The notes under the pieces: generated by a model
The model's database searches: none
Told to the model about the DNA's origin: nothing
The model's input: the letters and a program-made list of their open reading frames with translations, nothing else
Translations under genes and position numbers: made by a program
Shown here: piece after piece, positions 1 through 19,317 of the stretch
Numbering within the stretch: the stretch's first letter is position 1
Layout: each line of letters begins with the position of its first letter
NCBI GenBank assembly: GCA_037447655.1
Contig: JBBHKE010001980.1
Span: 62,001 to 126,000, forward strand
DNA length: 64,000 nucleotides
Direction: 5' to 3'
From: Zygnema cylindricum
Lineage: Eukaryota; Streptophyta; Zygnematophyceae; Zygnematales; Zygnemataceae

Positions 1-2098
1 AAAGATGTTGCCAGAAAAGAGAAGCTTCTCAGATTTCCCTTCCACTACATCTACGGGTAAGAACAAATAATATTTAAAATGAAAATAATAACATGTTTTG
101 CTCCCTAAAAATAATATGGTTTAAATTTAACAGCTTGATATATGCAGAATATAATACCCTAAACGTTGCACAGCAACACAAACAAAATGTCAAAATCAAC
201 ACCAAAATACTTTTCCATTAGTCTTACTGCCGTCTGATAAGCCTCGTTTCTCATATTTTATGTTACACCCACAGTGTCTTTGTGACATGCTATTATCACT
301 TAATCTTACTGTGCAGTAAGACTGTTATAATCTTATCAAAACAATCTTATGTTGTTATGCAATGTCAGATTCCTATAACAGGTTCCTTGTACTACCATTG
401 TGCTTCTTAAGGGCGAGAAAAAAAAAAAAAAAAAGGTATTGAATATCTCGACATTTCCAAAAGAATCTCCATAGAATGTACCACATTGTTGACAGTCATG
501 ACATAGAAGTCGTCCTCAGACATTTCAAAGAGGAATAATGAGTAAATAACATCTCCAAATAACGAAAAAATCATCCACAACTCAGCAGTTATCCAAAAGT
601 AAACAATTTCTACTAAGGATTTTAGAACAAGCTCCAACAAACAAATGGCTTGTTAAAGAAACAAAAAAAAAAAAAAAACAGCAACAAACAAAATAATAGC
701 ATGTATGTCACAAGAAATTGACAATTTTATAACCTTCTGGCAATCTACTTTTGATAAATGTACAAAACACCTACAAAATATACATGGCAAAACCACCCTC
801 CGATTGCTACCAAACTTTTTTGAAACATGAAGCTCTACAAATTTCTCCTCCTCCCCCCTTTGGAAAGAAGAGAATTGCCACTAGAATCTCCGATACTCAA
901 TTCCTGTTTGAGAGATAATTTTTTACTCTCGCCTCATAAATTGCGATAACCTTTTACTCTTTCTTCATCTGCTCCACATTTCCAGCTGCATCCACATCTC
1001 CGGCTATAGACAACAGTCATTCAATTGTAACCATTCAGTATTTTTCATTTACTGTTTGTTTCATTTTGCATGGATTTTAGTGGATTTGTTTGCCTTTTCC
1101 TTTTTTTTGTTTTCATATACTCAGATGGTTTGCCATCAAAACGTTCAAAATAAAGCTTGTTATAACAGCAGTTATGCAAAGAAAGGTTACAAATTTACAG
1201 CCCTTATTATGATTTAACTATTCAAAATAAATTGAATATAGCAACAATATTCATTAGTCGATCACATCAGCGAGTTGTCAAAAAAGTTAAAAATCACTCA
1301 TAAAATCTCTAAAAAACCTTAGCATCCCTTCACAAAGGACTCAGAAACGACAACGTAAGCCGATCGAGAAATAACACTCCTCCCTCACCTTTGAACATGT
1401 GTGATTGGTCCCCAACTTTCTCGTAGACTTTGGAGCGAAGCTCGAGGCCACGTGGGCGGAAGAAAGACAAGTAGAGATAAAGTGCCCCACGGAACTGAGG
1501 GAGAACTAACCAGGCAACAAAAGCCAGTTTTATTGTGTAGTACAAAGGAATCCTGCCGTACATAAAGAAATAAGTTAGAAAATTGGCACTCTTCCCTTCT
1601 TCCACACCTATATAATTTTTCCAACCATAATAAACTGAATTGCTTTGCGAAAAGGAAGGACCAGCCTTCAACTCAACCGATGTCGGTAGTAACCAGACAG
1701 CAATTGATGATAAGAAAGCCTCAACAACTTCAACAGTTTATTTGTAAATTTGAGAGATGAAATAAAGTGTGGAGAAGTCCAAATCACGAACCTGGCTACA
1801 ACTGGCTGTGCCAAGATCTCAAAGAGTTGTAGTAGAGAGTTGATAACCCAGTATGTTAACCACTGCTTGTCATCATTAGGGCTGGGAGTCTCCAAAGCCT
1901 CAAAGGAAGCAGCTCTGCAACAACACAAGAGAGCCAACAACTTCTTCGCTGTCAGTTGGTGGGGAAAGAAAAAAAATAGCAAGAGAACAAAACCGAGAGA
2001 GAGGAGGGGAGAGGGAAAGTGGAGAGAGAGAGACGGGAAGAGGGGAGAGAGAGGGGAGAGGGAAAGCGGAGAGAGAGAGACGGGAAGAGGGGGAGAAG

Positions 2099-2160
<62 letters not shown>

Positions 2161-2910
2161 AAGCAAAAGCAGATGCAGTTTTAACAAAGAGTGGGAGGAA
2201 AAAGCTTACGCTGGATACATGATGGTCAAGATGGGCCTGCACAGCAATGTTCCAAGGTAACGTCAGCATGGGAGAGGGAATGACATAAATATGTGGCCAT
2301 GAGAATGACAGCGAGGCATTGCATAGTCTGAATGTTATTTTATAGACTGGAAAAGCAGACACATGCAAGTACAAAAAATTGAAGCATTTATTTTCTATTT
2401 CACTAGCCTTTAGTAAAAAGATGTAGATAATTTTTCAGTTGGAAACTTGTGGAACAACAATTTCTTTCGTAAAGTGTTGTCAAAACATCAACAATTCGAA
2501 TCTACATAATCATTAACTATCCGAAAACAAAAAAGTAAAAAAGGAGCACATGTTCCAACATGTCCTGGGGACTAATTTTCTCGAAACTCCAGCTTCCGTG
2601 TTTCAGATTTGCTTATTGTAAAAAAGCAATCTTTAAGAAACAAAGTTATTATGGCAATAATTGATTTTGTAAAATAAAAAACAAAGATTTCCATGAGTTC
2701 CCTATTCCAAAGCATTCCAATAAAACGGCTTAAGAAAGGCCAGTCGCATCGTATCCATCAACTCCCTTCTTTTTTGAAAAAAAAAAAAAGGCTTTTTAGA
2801 AAAAAAGAACAAAAAAGAAGAATGAAGAAAAAAAATCCTCACCCAAGAAACTTGAAAAGTGTTGTGACGACAGCATAAACGGGAATAGGGGGAGGTCCTC
2901 CTCCTGCCAT
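1..2910 (-). CDS. HVA22-like (TB2/DP1/REEP family) membrane protein, 3' end off the window
   Basis: Exons I can join on the minus strand: 2910-2843, 2236-2210, 1914-1792 and 1552-1389, probably followed by 50-1, which runs off the window. All junctions are GT-AG and the frame stays open. The start ATG at 2910 begins MAGGGPPPIPVYAVV. The conserved family core is clear: GPILTIMYPA, then a block with DDKQWLTYWVINSLL, then YYTIKLAFVAWLVLPQFRGA, with hydrophobic hairpins typical of the TB2/DP1/HVA22 domain. Family members shape tubular ER and are often ABA- or stress-induced in plants; that role is inferred from the family. After the domain comes a charged stretch (RSKVYEKVGDQSHMFK). The last exon is uncertain: 50-1 continues in frame with charged residues, but a short alternative at 903-881 would end the protein after six residues. 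Intron 2 carries a long GA microsatellite. Confidence 0.85.
1060..1165 (+). other. Possible LINE/SINE 3' tail in HVA22-like last intron
   Basis: A T-rich stretch is followed by a small hairpin motif, GATGGTTTGCCATC, and shortly after by AATAAAG. The same arrangement ends the LINE at 14035 (minus strand) and recurs near 61740. It may be a 5'-truncated retroelement tail. The match is short, so this is tentative. Confidence 0.35.
1985..2160. repeat. GA/GAGAGG purine microsatellite in HVA22-like intron 2
   Basis: An imperfect GAGAGG/GGGAAGAGG tract grades into a nearly pure (GA)n run at about 2100-2159. It lies wholly between the exons at 1914 and 2210. The long Ser-Leu and Glu-Arg open frames across it are artefacts of the dinucleotide repeat. 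Confidence 0.9.
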
Positions 2911-4303
2911 TTTGAAAATGACTTGTTTTGGTAAAAGGAGATTGTAAAAGGGAAGAGGTCTTCAGAAATAATCAAAAGAAAGTGTAAAGAAATGAAAGGA
3001 AATGAAAAGAAACAACGCCTATAGAATTTCGATTAGGGCGTTGGCTTTGTATACATAAGCGAAGGAAAAGAAGGACAGATTCACTAAACCCTAAATTCTG
3101 AAAGGTGCAAGAGTTGTGCTATTTGAGAGTGCCACGCATCTGTCATGTCACGTTGAGGCAGCTACGTGGAGTTGTTTTATTGGGACATGACGATGATGGC
3201 GTGTCCTTCAAGCTGACATTGACGCGTGTACACACTAAAGGATGCTGTATATTGAATGTTGTTAACTGAATTTGACTCAGCTTGACTGATGCTTCTACGA
3301 GGCTTTTGGATGCGCGATTGCCACATCGGATATCCAGATTCTGGCATCGCTACGAGCCAAGTGCAAATGCACACAACGTGGCAAAAATGCAAAGCTATAG
3401 CTCAGAAGGGGTGCACATCGGTAGCCACGTACGGATATGGGCATCGGTTTACCGTTACGCTATTAATTGTCTATTTTCCTGTTCCGAAGCAGTTAGTTCA
3501 ACTGCGTGGACACACACCGTACACTCAGTTTATCAATTAATATTTCTAACCGTCGAACGTCGAAGGCTCCGGACCTCCGGTATTCGTGGGAGGGAAAGGT
3601 TCAGGGGGTTCATCCATCCTAAAAAGCCCATAAATGTGAAATTCCGTACAGGCCACATGGCTACTTAGTACAACCACTAAGACGTGCACTCTCCAACACG
3701 TTTTCAACACTTAGTTTCCCACTTTGCTAGTGGATGGTTACCATTGCTACAAATCTACAATCAGACTTTGTATGTCTAATGCTAAATAGTTGATTAACAA
3801 GGTGAATGTTGAAGACAAAGTTTAAACATAATCAACAGTCAAACTAATGAAGGGAAAGGAAATTATAATCCTCGTCCTTAGTTGTCCAGATCTTCCCTAG
3901 AGTCTTTTATTCTTTGACCAACGACCTCTCTTTCTCAACTGATTCTGCTTTGGTTCCTCTTCCATTGCGACCGGCACTCGTCGCGTTGACTTTCTTGACA
4001 CTCCTTCATTCGGCGTTGCTCATTACTACGTCCTACGGGATTTCAATTCCCCTTTTCCTCCTTGGCTCTTCCCTTTGATGGCAAACCACACACACATCAT
4101 CGGCCCTATGGGTATCACGTCTGGATGACGACCTCCCCGACCTTTCATTTTGTGAAGTAGATTTTGCTCTATTGACGTGGTGTTTCACCTACCGCCCTTC
4201 GCACTCACTCGCACTTGCCCTCCGGTCCGTACTTTTGTCGCATCTCATTTCACGTTGGTGATCGCCTCGTGCACAACCCCCCACAATTTATTTGGTCGTG
4301 GGT

Positions 4304-4337
<34 letters not shown>
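4304..4337. repeat. Run of 34 consecutive G
   Basis: A homopolymer of 34 G after TCGTGGGT. It is an unusually long G run, potentially G-quadruplex forming on the plus strand. The length is likely to be uncertain because homopolymers are assembly-prone. Confidence 0.95.
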
Positions 4338-4338
<1 letters not shown>

Positions 4339-4774
4339 GTTAATATCTACGGCACGGAAGGCGCTTATTGTTATGTGGGGAGTTGGTGCCTTAATGCCTC
4401 GATGCTGGTCGCACACTTTTCGTCTGTGAATACTCCTGTCTTACTACCATTATCAGCCGTGTTTCAAATGGTGTCTTCTCCTTCCGACACTATTTTTGGA
4501 GATAGCTTGTTCTATTACTCCCCTTTCTTTAGTGGGTATGATGGTATTCTCCACCTTTTTACGAAGTTAGTTGCCCATTTCCAAGACTTAATGTCTAATA
4601 AGGTTGTGGCCACCATCGAATCCAAGCTACATTTATTCATGTGTCCGTTTCCTCTCGTGGCCCTGATCCTAGGAGCTTGGTTCTGGGCTATGTCTATTTT
4701 GCCACCCAATTCTCCTTCGCTCTCAGGTTCAAGCTTGGCGACAGAGAATGAAGGAGTAGCTTCTATCACACTGC

Positions 4775-4962
4775 CTATTGCTGTTACCACTTATAACACT
4801 AACTCGGTCAGTAATTTTTCTGGCCAAAAACCATAAAATAGAGTTAAAAACACTAATTAAGGGAGAGGGTAAAAAACCTGGCACAACTATTTGCACCAAA
4901 ATAGTACAATATATTCTAATGTTCACGCTAATAAATTCTAAACGACAATAATAATAATGCAA
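4775..4962. mobile_element. Degraded family A miniature element
   Basis: The core (GGCCAAAAACC, AAATAGAGTTAAAAACACTAA, TTAAGGGAG, ending CACGCTAATAAATTCTAAACG) parallels the better-preserved element at 11298-11481. Both ends are worn and no TA duplication can be assigned. Confidence 0.5.
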
Positions 4963-5898
4963 TTTGGCCCATCAACTATAATGAGGCTTGGTTTGGTTGT
5001 TTTTGTTTCAAATGTTATTTTGCTTTTGTTTTGTGTTTGTTGTCCATTTCAATGTCTTTTGTGACCTTGCCCTTGTTCGTGTGCTTTGCTTCCAGATCAT
5101 CCATCTATTTATGTTCGTTTTAGTCGTTTGTTTTATGTTCCCATTTGCTCAGTTGGTTTACTCATCAAATAAAGTCTTACACATTGAAATGCATTATCAT
5201 ACATACAAAACATACTTTCATATACATATGCGTCCTTTGCGGTACATCGATCTACCTTGTTACAAATTTATACTGACATAATGTGTAACAATACACAAGT
5301 ATTAGATCTTCACCCAGAGATATTCTGTCATTAAGTCAAAAGTTTTATGTTATTGTTGTGTTATTGTTGGCGATACTTATACTGGGGAGTAATGCTTATT
5401 TATGCTGTCCAAGTTTTACAACGGAATTTTAGTATGAAGGCAATTGATTAGTAACTGGGCAAATCCCTGTCCATGTCACTAAAACCCCAACCACATAGGT
5501 AAATCTGCCAAATGCTGAAAAGTTAAATGCAACTTACGATTTAGTAGGAGATACATCCTGCAAAACAATAGAAAGTGAACAAAATTGGTGAACTTCATTA
5601 TTAATAATACTTGCTTCCCGACTGAATGGACCTTTCTGAACCACGCTTCGGTTCAACTGCTATGAAAAGTGCTAAATTGTGCTTCGCTTTATTCTTAACA
5701 TGGATCGTTGAAACATCTTTCATCACAAATTCAAGAACCAACCAATCAACCAACTAACCTGGCAATTCTACAGAATCATGTGCACTTTTGACCATAATTC
5801 TAAACTCAAGACTTGCAAAAGCCCTCGCCCGAGGCAGAAATGGATGCAAAGGGAGAGACTTATTCAGATAATTGTCGCTGGGAAAGGTGATCGTCAGT

Positions 5899-13430
<7,532 letters not shown>

Positions 13431-13989
13431 GTTCACGGCTTAAAGCCGGGGAGGGCCGGCCGGCGGCAGGCCGGCAAAGTGGGGAGGAATTGACGGTCGA
13501 GGACAAGAAGCTGACTGACGCGTGGCGTCAGATTTAAGGACTAGAGAGACGTCAAAGGGACGAAGCGCAGCAGAGGATGCAGCGGGCGATGTGAATTGCA
13601 ATGACAGCCGAAACGACACTAGATCTGCTCGGTGGAGTCTTCTTTTTGCGCTCAAATTGAGACAGTTTCATTCGCCTACCGTATCTTTGCCAAATGCCAG
13701 GGAGGAAATATCTTGAATTTTTGAAGGAAATTGTAGAAACAGTACTCGAATTTAGATTGGCATGCGTCACTTTCCTATTCCAGCAAGGCAGATGTTCCAG
13801 CAAGGCACATCTGTCACGGATATCACAAATTTTAGGAATTTCGTACTTGTTAGATCCGTACAAATGTACAGCTTCGTATATGTAAAGCTGTACAGCTTTG
13901 CAGTTTGACCATGCCGTAGCAGTACGTACTACGTAGTTCAACTTCAAACCTTCGAGGAATTTTCACCTAAGGGTAATTTCTAATTACTA
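13431..13989. promoter_or_regulatory. AlaAT upstream region, GC-rich next to the gene
   Basis: About 13130-13600 is much richer in G+C and CpG than the rest of the window and spans AlaAT exons 1-2 and the upstream region, as for an unmethylated plant promoter. No sharp TATA box is called. Open frames on both strands here are consequences of GC content. Confidence 0.45.
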
Positions 13990-14222
13990 CACCGTGAATC
14001 GCAATTAGCTAATCTAAATTGTACTTTATTACAAAAATTGCGATGGGAAAACCATCTTAGTACAAAAAAGGTAAAAACTGAAAAAAAAACATTTGGAGAC
14101 TACAAGAGTCACAAAAAAGTAGTCTACGCCTAAAAACAAAAACGAAAGACAACAAAACTAACAAGAGCAACGAACCAAAACAAAACAATAACAGACTGAG
14201 ACCGCCTACAAAATGAAAAAAC

Positions 14223-15375
14223 CTAGACTAGACTACCCGTAGGCAAACTAGGGTCCACAACCACGAAGATCTTGGATGTGAACCGGGTCCCTTGGCGGAA
14301 GGTCTGGAAGACCCCGCCGATCGTCCGCGAGTGTGGTACATCGAAGGAGAGCCGCCGCTTGCGCACGTTGAAGTGCAATTGAGACACGTTGACGGTGAAA
14401 CGCAACTAATAGACTCGAGGAGAACTCCCTGGACCCCGAGATTCAAACGTTCTTCGCGCACATTGTCGAAGGAAGTAATCGAAAGACTTGTCCAAGGAAC
14501 CAAAAATCTCCACTGCAAATGGAACAAACTGGACCGACGGGTCTCAGTGAACGTAGTCTCGTTCTTTTGTAGCCGTTGCGTCCCGAGCCACCACCCCTGA
14601 ATGCGAAGCCGCGCGAGATGAAATGTGTGTCCCGGTCGGATCCGTGAGGACCACATCGCAAAGCGTCCTCCCAGTACCATGAAGAAAAAACCAAGTCAAC
14701 CCGAGGAATGCGAGAACACTTAGATTGGGGCCGAGGTGGAAGTATATTGGAAACCTCACCTTTGACAGTGTAGCCCGCCTCGCCACCAATGGCAGCAATG
14801 GCATCTCGCACCAAATCATACGCGACAGTTCGTTCCCCACCATGCGAGCAACAAAGCAAATGGATTCCCTCAGCATCAATAACTTGGTTACACACGCACC
14901 GAGCCCCCCCCAAAAGCGGAGGGTGGGGCAAACCTAACCGCAAGCGTAGAGCGGAAGTAAATTGGCAAGACGATAGACGTAGTGTCGAAAAAGTTGGTGT
15001 TGCTTGTAGCCATGCACCAACCCCAGGCCCACAACACGAACGTAAACGAGGACGCGCTTGAGCAAAAGGTAGCACCTCCAGGAGGTTTTCAAAATCAGCG
15101 ACGGCTACTTGCTCAGATATGCATTGTTGAAGTTGGAAGTTAGTGTCGGCCAAGAGAGAAGGAAAAGGTGGAACTTGGTGTCGAGCGTCCGAGGGTAGTA
15201 GCGCACGAGCGAAAAGGAGAGCTTGGTGAAATGGAAATAGCTCGTCTTCCACATTAGAGACAACTTGCACCGAAATAGGGACATCATCCACAATGAAACA
15301 AGAAGTGATGGTAGGAACCACCAAAGCCCAACCACCCAAATATGCGGTTGGCGCAACTTTGGCCACGGGAATCAA
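14223..15375 (-). pseudogene. LINE C-terminal Cys/His knuckle and restriction-like endonuclease region
   Basis: From 15375 the frame reads through LRLRLGLPHPPLLGG, then a C-x-C ... GIHLLCCSHGGER knuckle, then RDAIAAIGGEAGYTVKGEV and PRVDLVF. This order, Cys/His knuckle followed by an acidic core with a D-L-V strand, is that of the RLE domain of R2-like LINEs. The assignment rests on motif order only. The reading frame changes near 14700 and a stop follows ERDYVH at about 14544; homologous sequence continues in that frame to about 14223. Confidence 0.7.
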
Positions 15376-15411
15376 ACCTAAACCGCCGTTGGAAATTGGC
15401 AGGCTTGCTTG

Positions 15412-16690
15412 TTAACGAGCGAGCGCCCCCCCCGGACGATCAAAAATCCCATGACCAACAAGGTGATGAAGCACACCCAAAAGTTTGTCGTCAAAATCCT
15501 TAAGGGAAGACAAAAAATAAGTCGTGGGTGGTAAAGTCCGCGCAAGATAAAGAGGGCGTTGGGCAAAACAACGGATCAAGATCGAAAACGCCACATGTGC
15601 ATCCGACAACTTGGGGAGGTCGTCGCTGTGAGAAAGACCCTCCAACAGCGCATCCTCAACCACCTGGTTGACAAAAGAAGAACCACCAATAGGGCAGCCT
15701 AAAGCCTTGATACCCTCATCGTGAGATGCAAGACGAAAACCGTTTGGGAGCGGACAATCCGAGGGCAAACCTCGTGGGCACCAAGCCACACACATAGATG
15801 GTTTAACAGAGAGCGCGATCCGATGAGGCAGGTCCGCAAAATGAGAGAAAGCAGGAAAAACCTGATCGCGCGGACCCACGATATGCGTGTCATCCACGAC
15901 TGAAGGAAATAAATAGCCCGCGAAGGTCGTTGTTGACGCTCGTAATGCTTGAAGATGGGCAATAGCAAAAAGGGGTGCCCCTAAGGAATCACCTTGGCGA
16001 GTGCCGGTTGCAGACTCTAAAGTGGCAACATCACCCAACGGACCCCCAAGAGGAAAGAGTAGCGAGCTAGGCCGAGCATAAAATGATCGAACAAAAGGGA
16101 ACAATTGGTTGATAGGTGAAGGTGCATATCGTAGTTCCCGGAAAATAGCATTACGATGAATTGTATTGAAAGCGTTATCCACATCCACCTGAAAGGCCAC
16201 CCAATCTGGATGAAGATCTAAAACAGTTCGCAAGCCATGTATAACCGCCTCGCAACCCCCTTTCGTAGCAACACCAAATTGATGTAGCCAAAAATGGTCG
16301 TGAAACGCTCCTTTGAGTTGGATGCAAATAGCACGAGCCACAAAGCGGTACAAAACTTCACCAATAGCAATTGGACGAATCCCCTCAGCAGGCTTAGAAA
16401 CAGCCACAAGTCGAGCGACAAAAAGAAGCGGGAGGACACTTTGGGAATGTGACCACGAGCCATCCCTGAGGCTACCTTAAAGAGAGGTCGAATCCTTGGG
16501 ATGGGGTCTCAGGAGGAAATATATCATGGAGTAATTCATAAACCATCCTAGAGGGACCGCACGCCGAAAGGTGAGGGGACTTGATGAGGGCATTGGTAAA
16601 GGCTTCACGATCCAAATCAAATGATTCAGGAGGGTCATGCCCTCCAACAAATGAGAGGATGTCGTCACGTGCAGGCGGATGGAACAATCA
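15412..16690 (-). pseudogene. LINE reverse transcriptase, frameshifted
   Basis: Motif 0/1 region reads GIRPIAIGEVLYRFVARAI. Motif A is FQVDVDNAFNTIHR, motif B is TGTRQGDSLGAPLF, and motif C is VVDDTHIVG (catalytic Asp pair at residues 172-173 counting from the Met at 16407). The usual Y/F-A-D-D is VVDD here. The upstream fingers (PHLSACGPSRMVYELLHDI) lie in another frame at 16687-16472, so at least one frameshift separates the halves. After GGALAR a stop and frame change precede the C-terminal domain. It is typical of a plant LINE RT and not a host gene. Confidence 0.88.
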
Positions 16691-17253
16691 CAATGCGTCA
16701 ACAGTTGCCTCTGAAGAGGGAGAGGGTGTGAAAGGTCGAAAAGCTCGCGCGGCCCGAGAAAATTCACCCGAACGGCCAAGGAGGACAGCTCGGTGCAGTC
16801 TAGCGGTAGAACTTGGTAATGGGGCGCGACGACGAGGAGGTGAGACAGGAAGGTCAATAACTCGATCTGTGTGCTCTTGCTATAAAGACTCCCAATCGCC
16901 ACGCAGAAAGCGATGTCATCGAGCCCTCGTCTCACGATCTCCACTAGCTCCCCCTCGAGTTGGCAAAATTAGAACCTAAAGCGTAAAAATTGAATAGTAA
17001 ATGCCATGCCGATTCATTATAAACATCATTAGCCAATTACTCCAAATGCAGACGCAAAGTTGTTTGGATAAGTTCTCAAAGATGACTGGGAACACGAGTG
17101 TAGAGACGCGGCGGACGCGGGTAGCCCAAGTGATAGCACCAAGAACATCAAGGCGTCGAACAAACTGCTAGTCTGACGGAGACGGTTGACGACGAAGAGG
17201 AGGGTGCGTAGGATGTTCAGGGGAACAAGGGGGAGTGTCATTTTGGTCTTTTG

Positions 17254-17316
17254 ACAAGCTTTCGAATGTCCTGAGGTACTCGCCCCCGCGGCGTACAACT
17301 TGCCACACCCAGGACA
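17254..17316 (-). other. N-terminal CX2CX12HX3C zinc finger of the LINE
   Basis: CPGCGKLYAAGASTSGHSK followed by Ala-Cys sits upstream of the RT in the element's orientation. N-terminal fingers of this sort bind target DNA in R2-type LINEs; the role here is inferred. Confidence 0.65.
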
Positions 17317-17929
17317 TGGAACTCGAGAAGGCCCCGTATTGGGTGCGCGAGTTGCTATCGTCTCCAAAACCAAAGGGATCGGGGATAAAGGGGTCGAAGA
17401 TGGAGGATATGATTTTTGGCTTGAGCGACCGACATCCTATACCAATGAACCACTAAAAGAAGCTGGGGGTCGTGATGGAGGTAGTGGTGAAAGAGATGTA
17501 GAAAGTTGAATGTGAGGTTGTTCCCGACGATGAGGAGGGCGATAAAGGCTAGTATGAGGAAGTGAATGTGGAAGTTGTACGGAAGGGGATGGAATAGGGT
17601 TAAGAGTGGGTGCAGGTTGTGGGTTGACGGCTATGGTTAAGTTCGTGGAGGCGGATACGGTGATAGGAGGGTGTGGCGGGGCTGGAAGGAGATGGGTAGG
17701 GGGCTCAACTGAGGGGTTTGGAAGGAGAGGGATAAGGGGCTCAATGAGGCGTCCAATGGAGGTCGCACGTGATCGGAAGAATAGGGAGACGCGGATCGAG
17801 ACGCCCGCCGCTTTTGAGGAGCCATGGAGAATGTGATAATGAGTCGTAGAAGATAAAAATTGAAAACTCCAACAGTCGTAGAAGAGAAAAAATTGAAAAC
17901 TCTAATAGGAGACCACTCCACAGAAGGCG

Positions 17930-18665
17930 ACTATTAACCAAGGGACGCGCCAAAACCGTTTTGGGATTGGGCGCGGTGGGTGGAAGTGTAAAAGTCGCCC
18001 GGAAAGCTCTCCTTGGTGGGACCGAGTAGGTCAAATGAAAGATGAAATAAAACTTGTTCCTTGGGTGATAGAAGAAAGGTGGTTGAAAAAACTTGCGGCT
18101 GATCGCACGCCAAATTTGGTGTCGGATACAAAAGGAAGGCCGGAAAACGCTAGTAGGAAACCATGGCCGAAGCGTCCGAGCCGTCGGCAAAATAAGAAAG
18201 TCTCCGAAATACTCGCAAATATCACGGCAATTTGAGTGGTAAAGATGGTTGGAGATCTCCACGAAGGGAAAAAAGGAAATCTGCCGAAATTGGCAGAGCT
18301 GATTATGAAAAAACGGGAGAACGGATGGAGTCGAGTTGCCCACTAATAGAAAGGTCCTTGAAAATAATTTATGTAGGACACCTGCACGCCAACCTTAGGA
18401 GGAAACCATGGCCGAAGCTTCGAGAAAGGTGTCGGCGACAAACAATTCCCGCCAAAGCGAGCCGAGCTTACGTAATATTGTTGCCTGACTAGTGTCACGC
18501 CAAATTGGGCGGCCAAGATGGCAGGAGATGGCCACAAAAGGTAAGAAGGAAATCGGCCGAAACTGGAAGACTCGATTAATAGAAAAAGAAAGAGCGGATG
18601 GAGGTGATCTGCCCACCAATAGATTTTTTTTTGAAAATACGTTCTTTTAAGTACCCGTACGCCAA
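17930..18665. repeat. Tandem diverged units of about 250-280 bp at the LINE 5' end
   Basis: ACGCCAAAT-like starts recur near 17945, 18108, 18388, 18496 and 18658. Blocks such as GGAAACCATGGCCGAAGC (18157 and 18402) and ACGGATGGAGTCGAG / GCGGATGGAGGTGAT with TTGCCCACTAATAGA / CTGCCCACCAATAGA repeat in the same order. The copies are diverged. Position upstream of the first ORF suggests promoter monomers like those of some mammalian L1s. Confidence 0.65.
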
Positions 18666-19094
18666 ATAACTCTAATTGTTTTCCTATGTTGATGCTAAGT
18701 ACTATTTAATTAGCATTACAGTACTGTAGCGTTAACAGCTTTAAATTGCACAGTTTTAAATAATGTAGTGCACGAAATGTGTCATCCGTATGAAAACTGT
18801 ATTTCGTAAAGTCATACAGAAAGAGGATCAGAAAGGCGTCGACACGCGAAAGTGAGCGCGTCGACACGAACAAGAGCACTCGGATTTGATTCCCAGTGAT
18901 AATGACGGGAGAAAATCACGAGAACCTGTTTTCACATGTTCAAACGTCGATTATGTAAACACGGGCTATGCCGGTTACGCTCTGGGAAAAATGTACCCAA
19001 ATCGGAATTATGCATAAATTGGAGTTAATTTTTTCTTGGCGAAATGGGGGGCCTAAAACCCAAATTAGAGTTAATAACATTAACTGACGGTGCA

Positions 19095-19300
19095 GTGTTG
19101 TGTATCGTGAAAAAACTTATCGCGATAAAACCGATGCCGATAGTTATTGGTTATCGAACGGTGAAGGGTCTCGATATATCGCTCCAGACTAACAAATTCC
19201 TTATCAGCGATAAGTGGGAAAACATATAGTACGCTATATAATAATACTTTACAATATACTGTATTAAAATTGTCACTGTATAAAGCGTGGCATGCCACTT
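19095..19300. mobile_element. Family B fragment
   Basis: Starts GTGTTGTGTATCGTG and runs through GATAGTTATTGGTTATCG to a GCGTGGCATGCCAC palindrome. It parallels the first half of the next copy and then stops. Confidence 0.6.
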
Positions 19301-19317
19301 ATTAGAGTTAAAAAATA

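Larger units (their letters stand above)
2911..5898. other. Spacer between HVA22-like 5' end and alanine aminotransferase 3' end
   Basis: No gene is recognised here. The stretch just above 2910 should hold the HVA22-like promoter and 5' UTR. At 4177-4836 a plus-strand frame is open, but it runs through a poly-G tract and matches nothing I know. Family A relics occur around 4775-4962. At 4985-5180 a T-rich stretch ends in an ATCAAATAAAGT motif that resembles the LINE 3' tails. Confidence 0.6.
14035..18665 (-). mobile_element. Decayed non-LTR retrotransposon (LINE) with RT and RLE-like domains
   Basis: Read on the minus strand, the order is: tandem 5' repeats (18665-17930), an ATG at 17825 (MAPQKRRASRSAS) opening a Pro/Ser-rich N-terminus, a CX2CX12HX3C finger (17316-17254), reverse transcriptase (about 16690-15412), a C-terminal Cys/His knuckle and endonuclease-like region (15375-14223), and a 3' UTR ending in GATGGTTTTCCCATC and AATAAAG. 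This order resembles site-specific-type LINEs with a restriction-like endonuclease rather than an upstream APE domain. Several frameshifts and stops (for example between RT and RLE, and after ERDYVH) show it is dead. Target duplication is not clear. Confidence 0.85.
13990..19092. mobile_element. Family A element split by a LINE
   Basis: The left end at 13990 (CACCGTGAATCGCAATTAGC after TA) and the interior resuming at about 18670 (TTAATTAGCATTAC, later TTTTAAATAATGTAGTGCACG) correspond to the uninterrupted element at 31452-32027. The right end decays to ACTGACGGTGCA at about 19085-19094. The LINE at 14035-18665 sits inside it. Confidence 0.55.

Noticed and set aside
1-56. Plus-strand exon candidate (KDVARKEKLLRFPFHYIYG before GTAAGA)
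   Set aside because: The same bases read better as the minus-strand continuation of the HVA22-like gene in correct phase; no plus-strand continuation was found.
407-640. 77-codon hydrophobic minus-strand frame in the last HVA22-like intron
   Set aside because: AT-rich, bounded by a poly-A tract, no splice sites that join it to the HVA22-like exons.
1668-2374. Long Ser-Leu and Glu-Arg open frames on both strands
   Set aside because: Produced by the GA/CT microsatellite in HVA22-like intron 2; the real exons lie beside them in other frames.
4177-4836. 219-codon plus-strand open frame
   Set aside because: It runs through a 34-G homopolymer and ends in a family A relic, and no part resembles a known protein.
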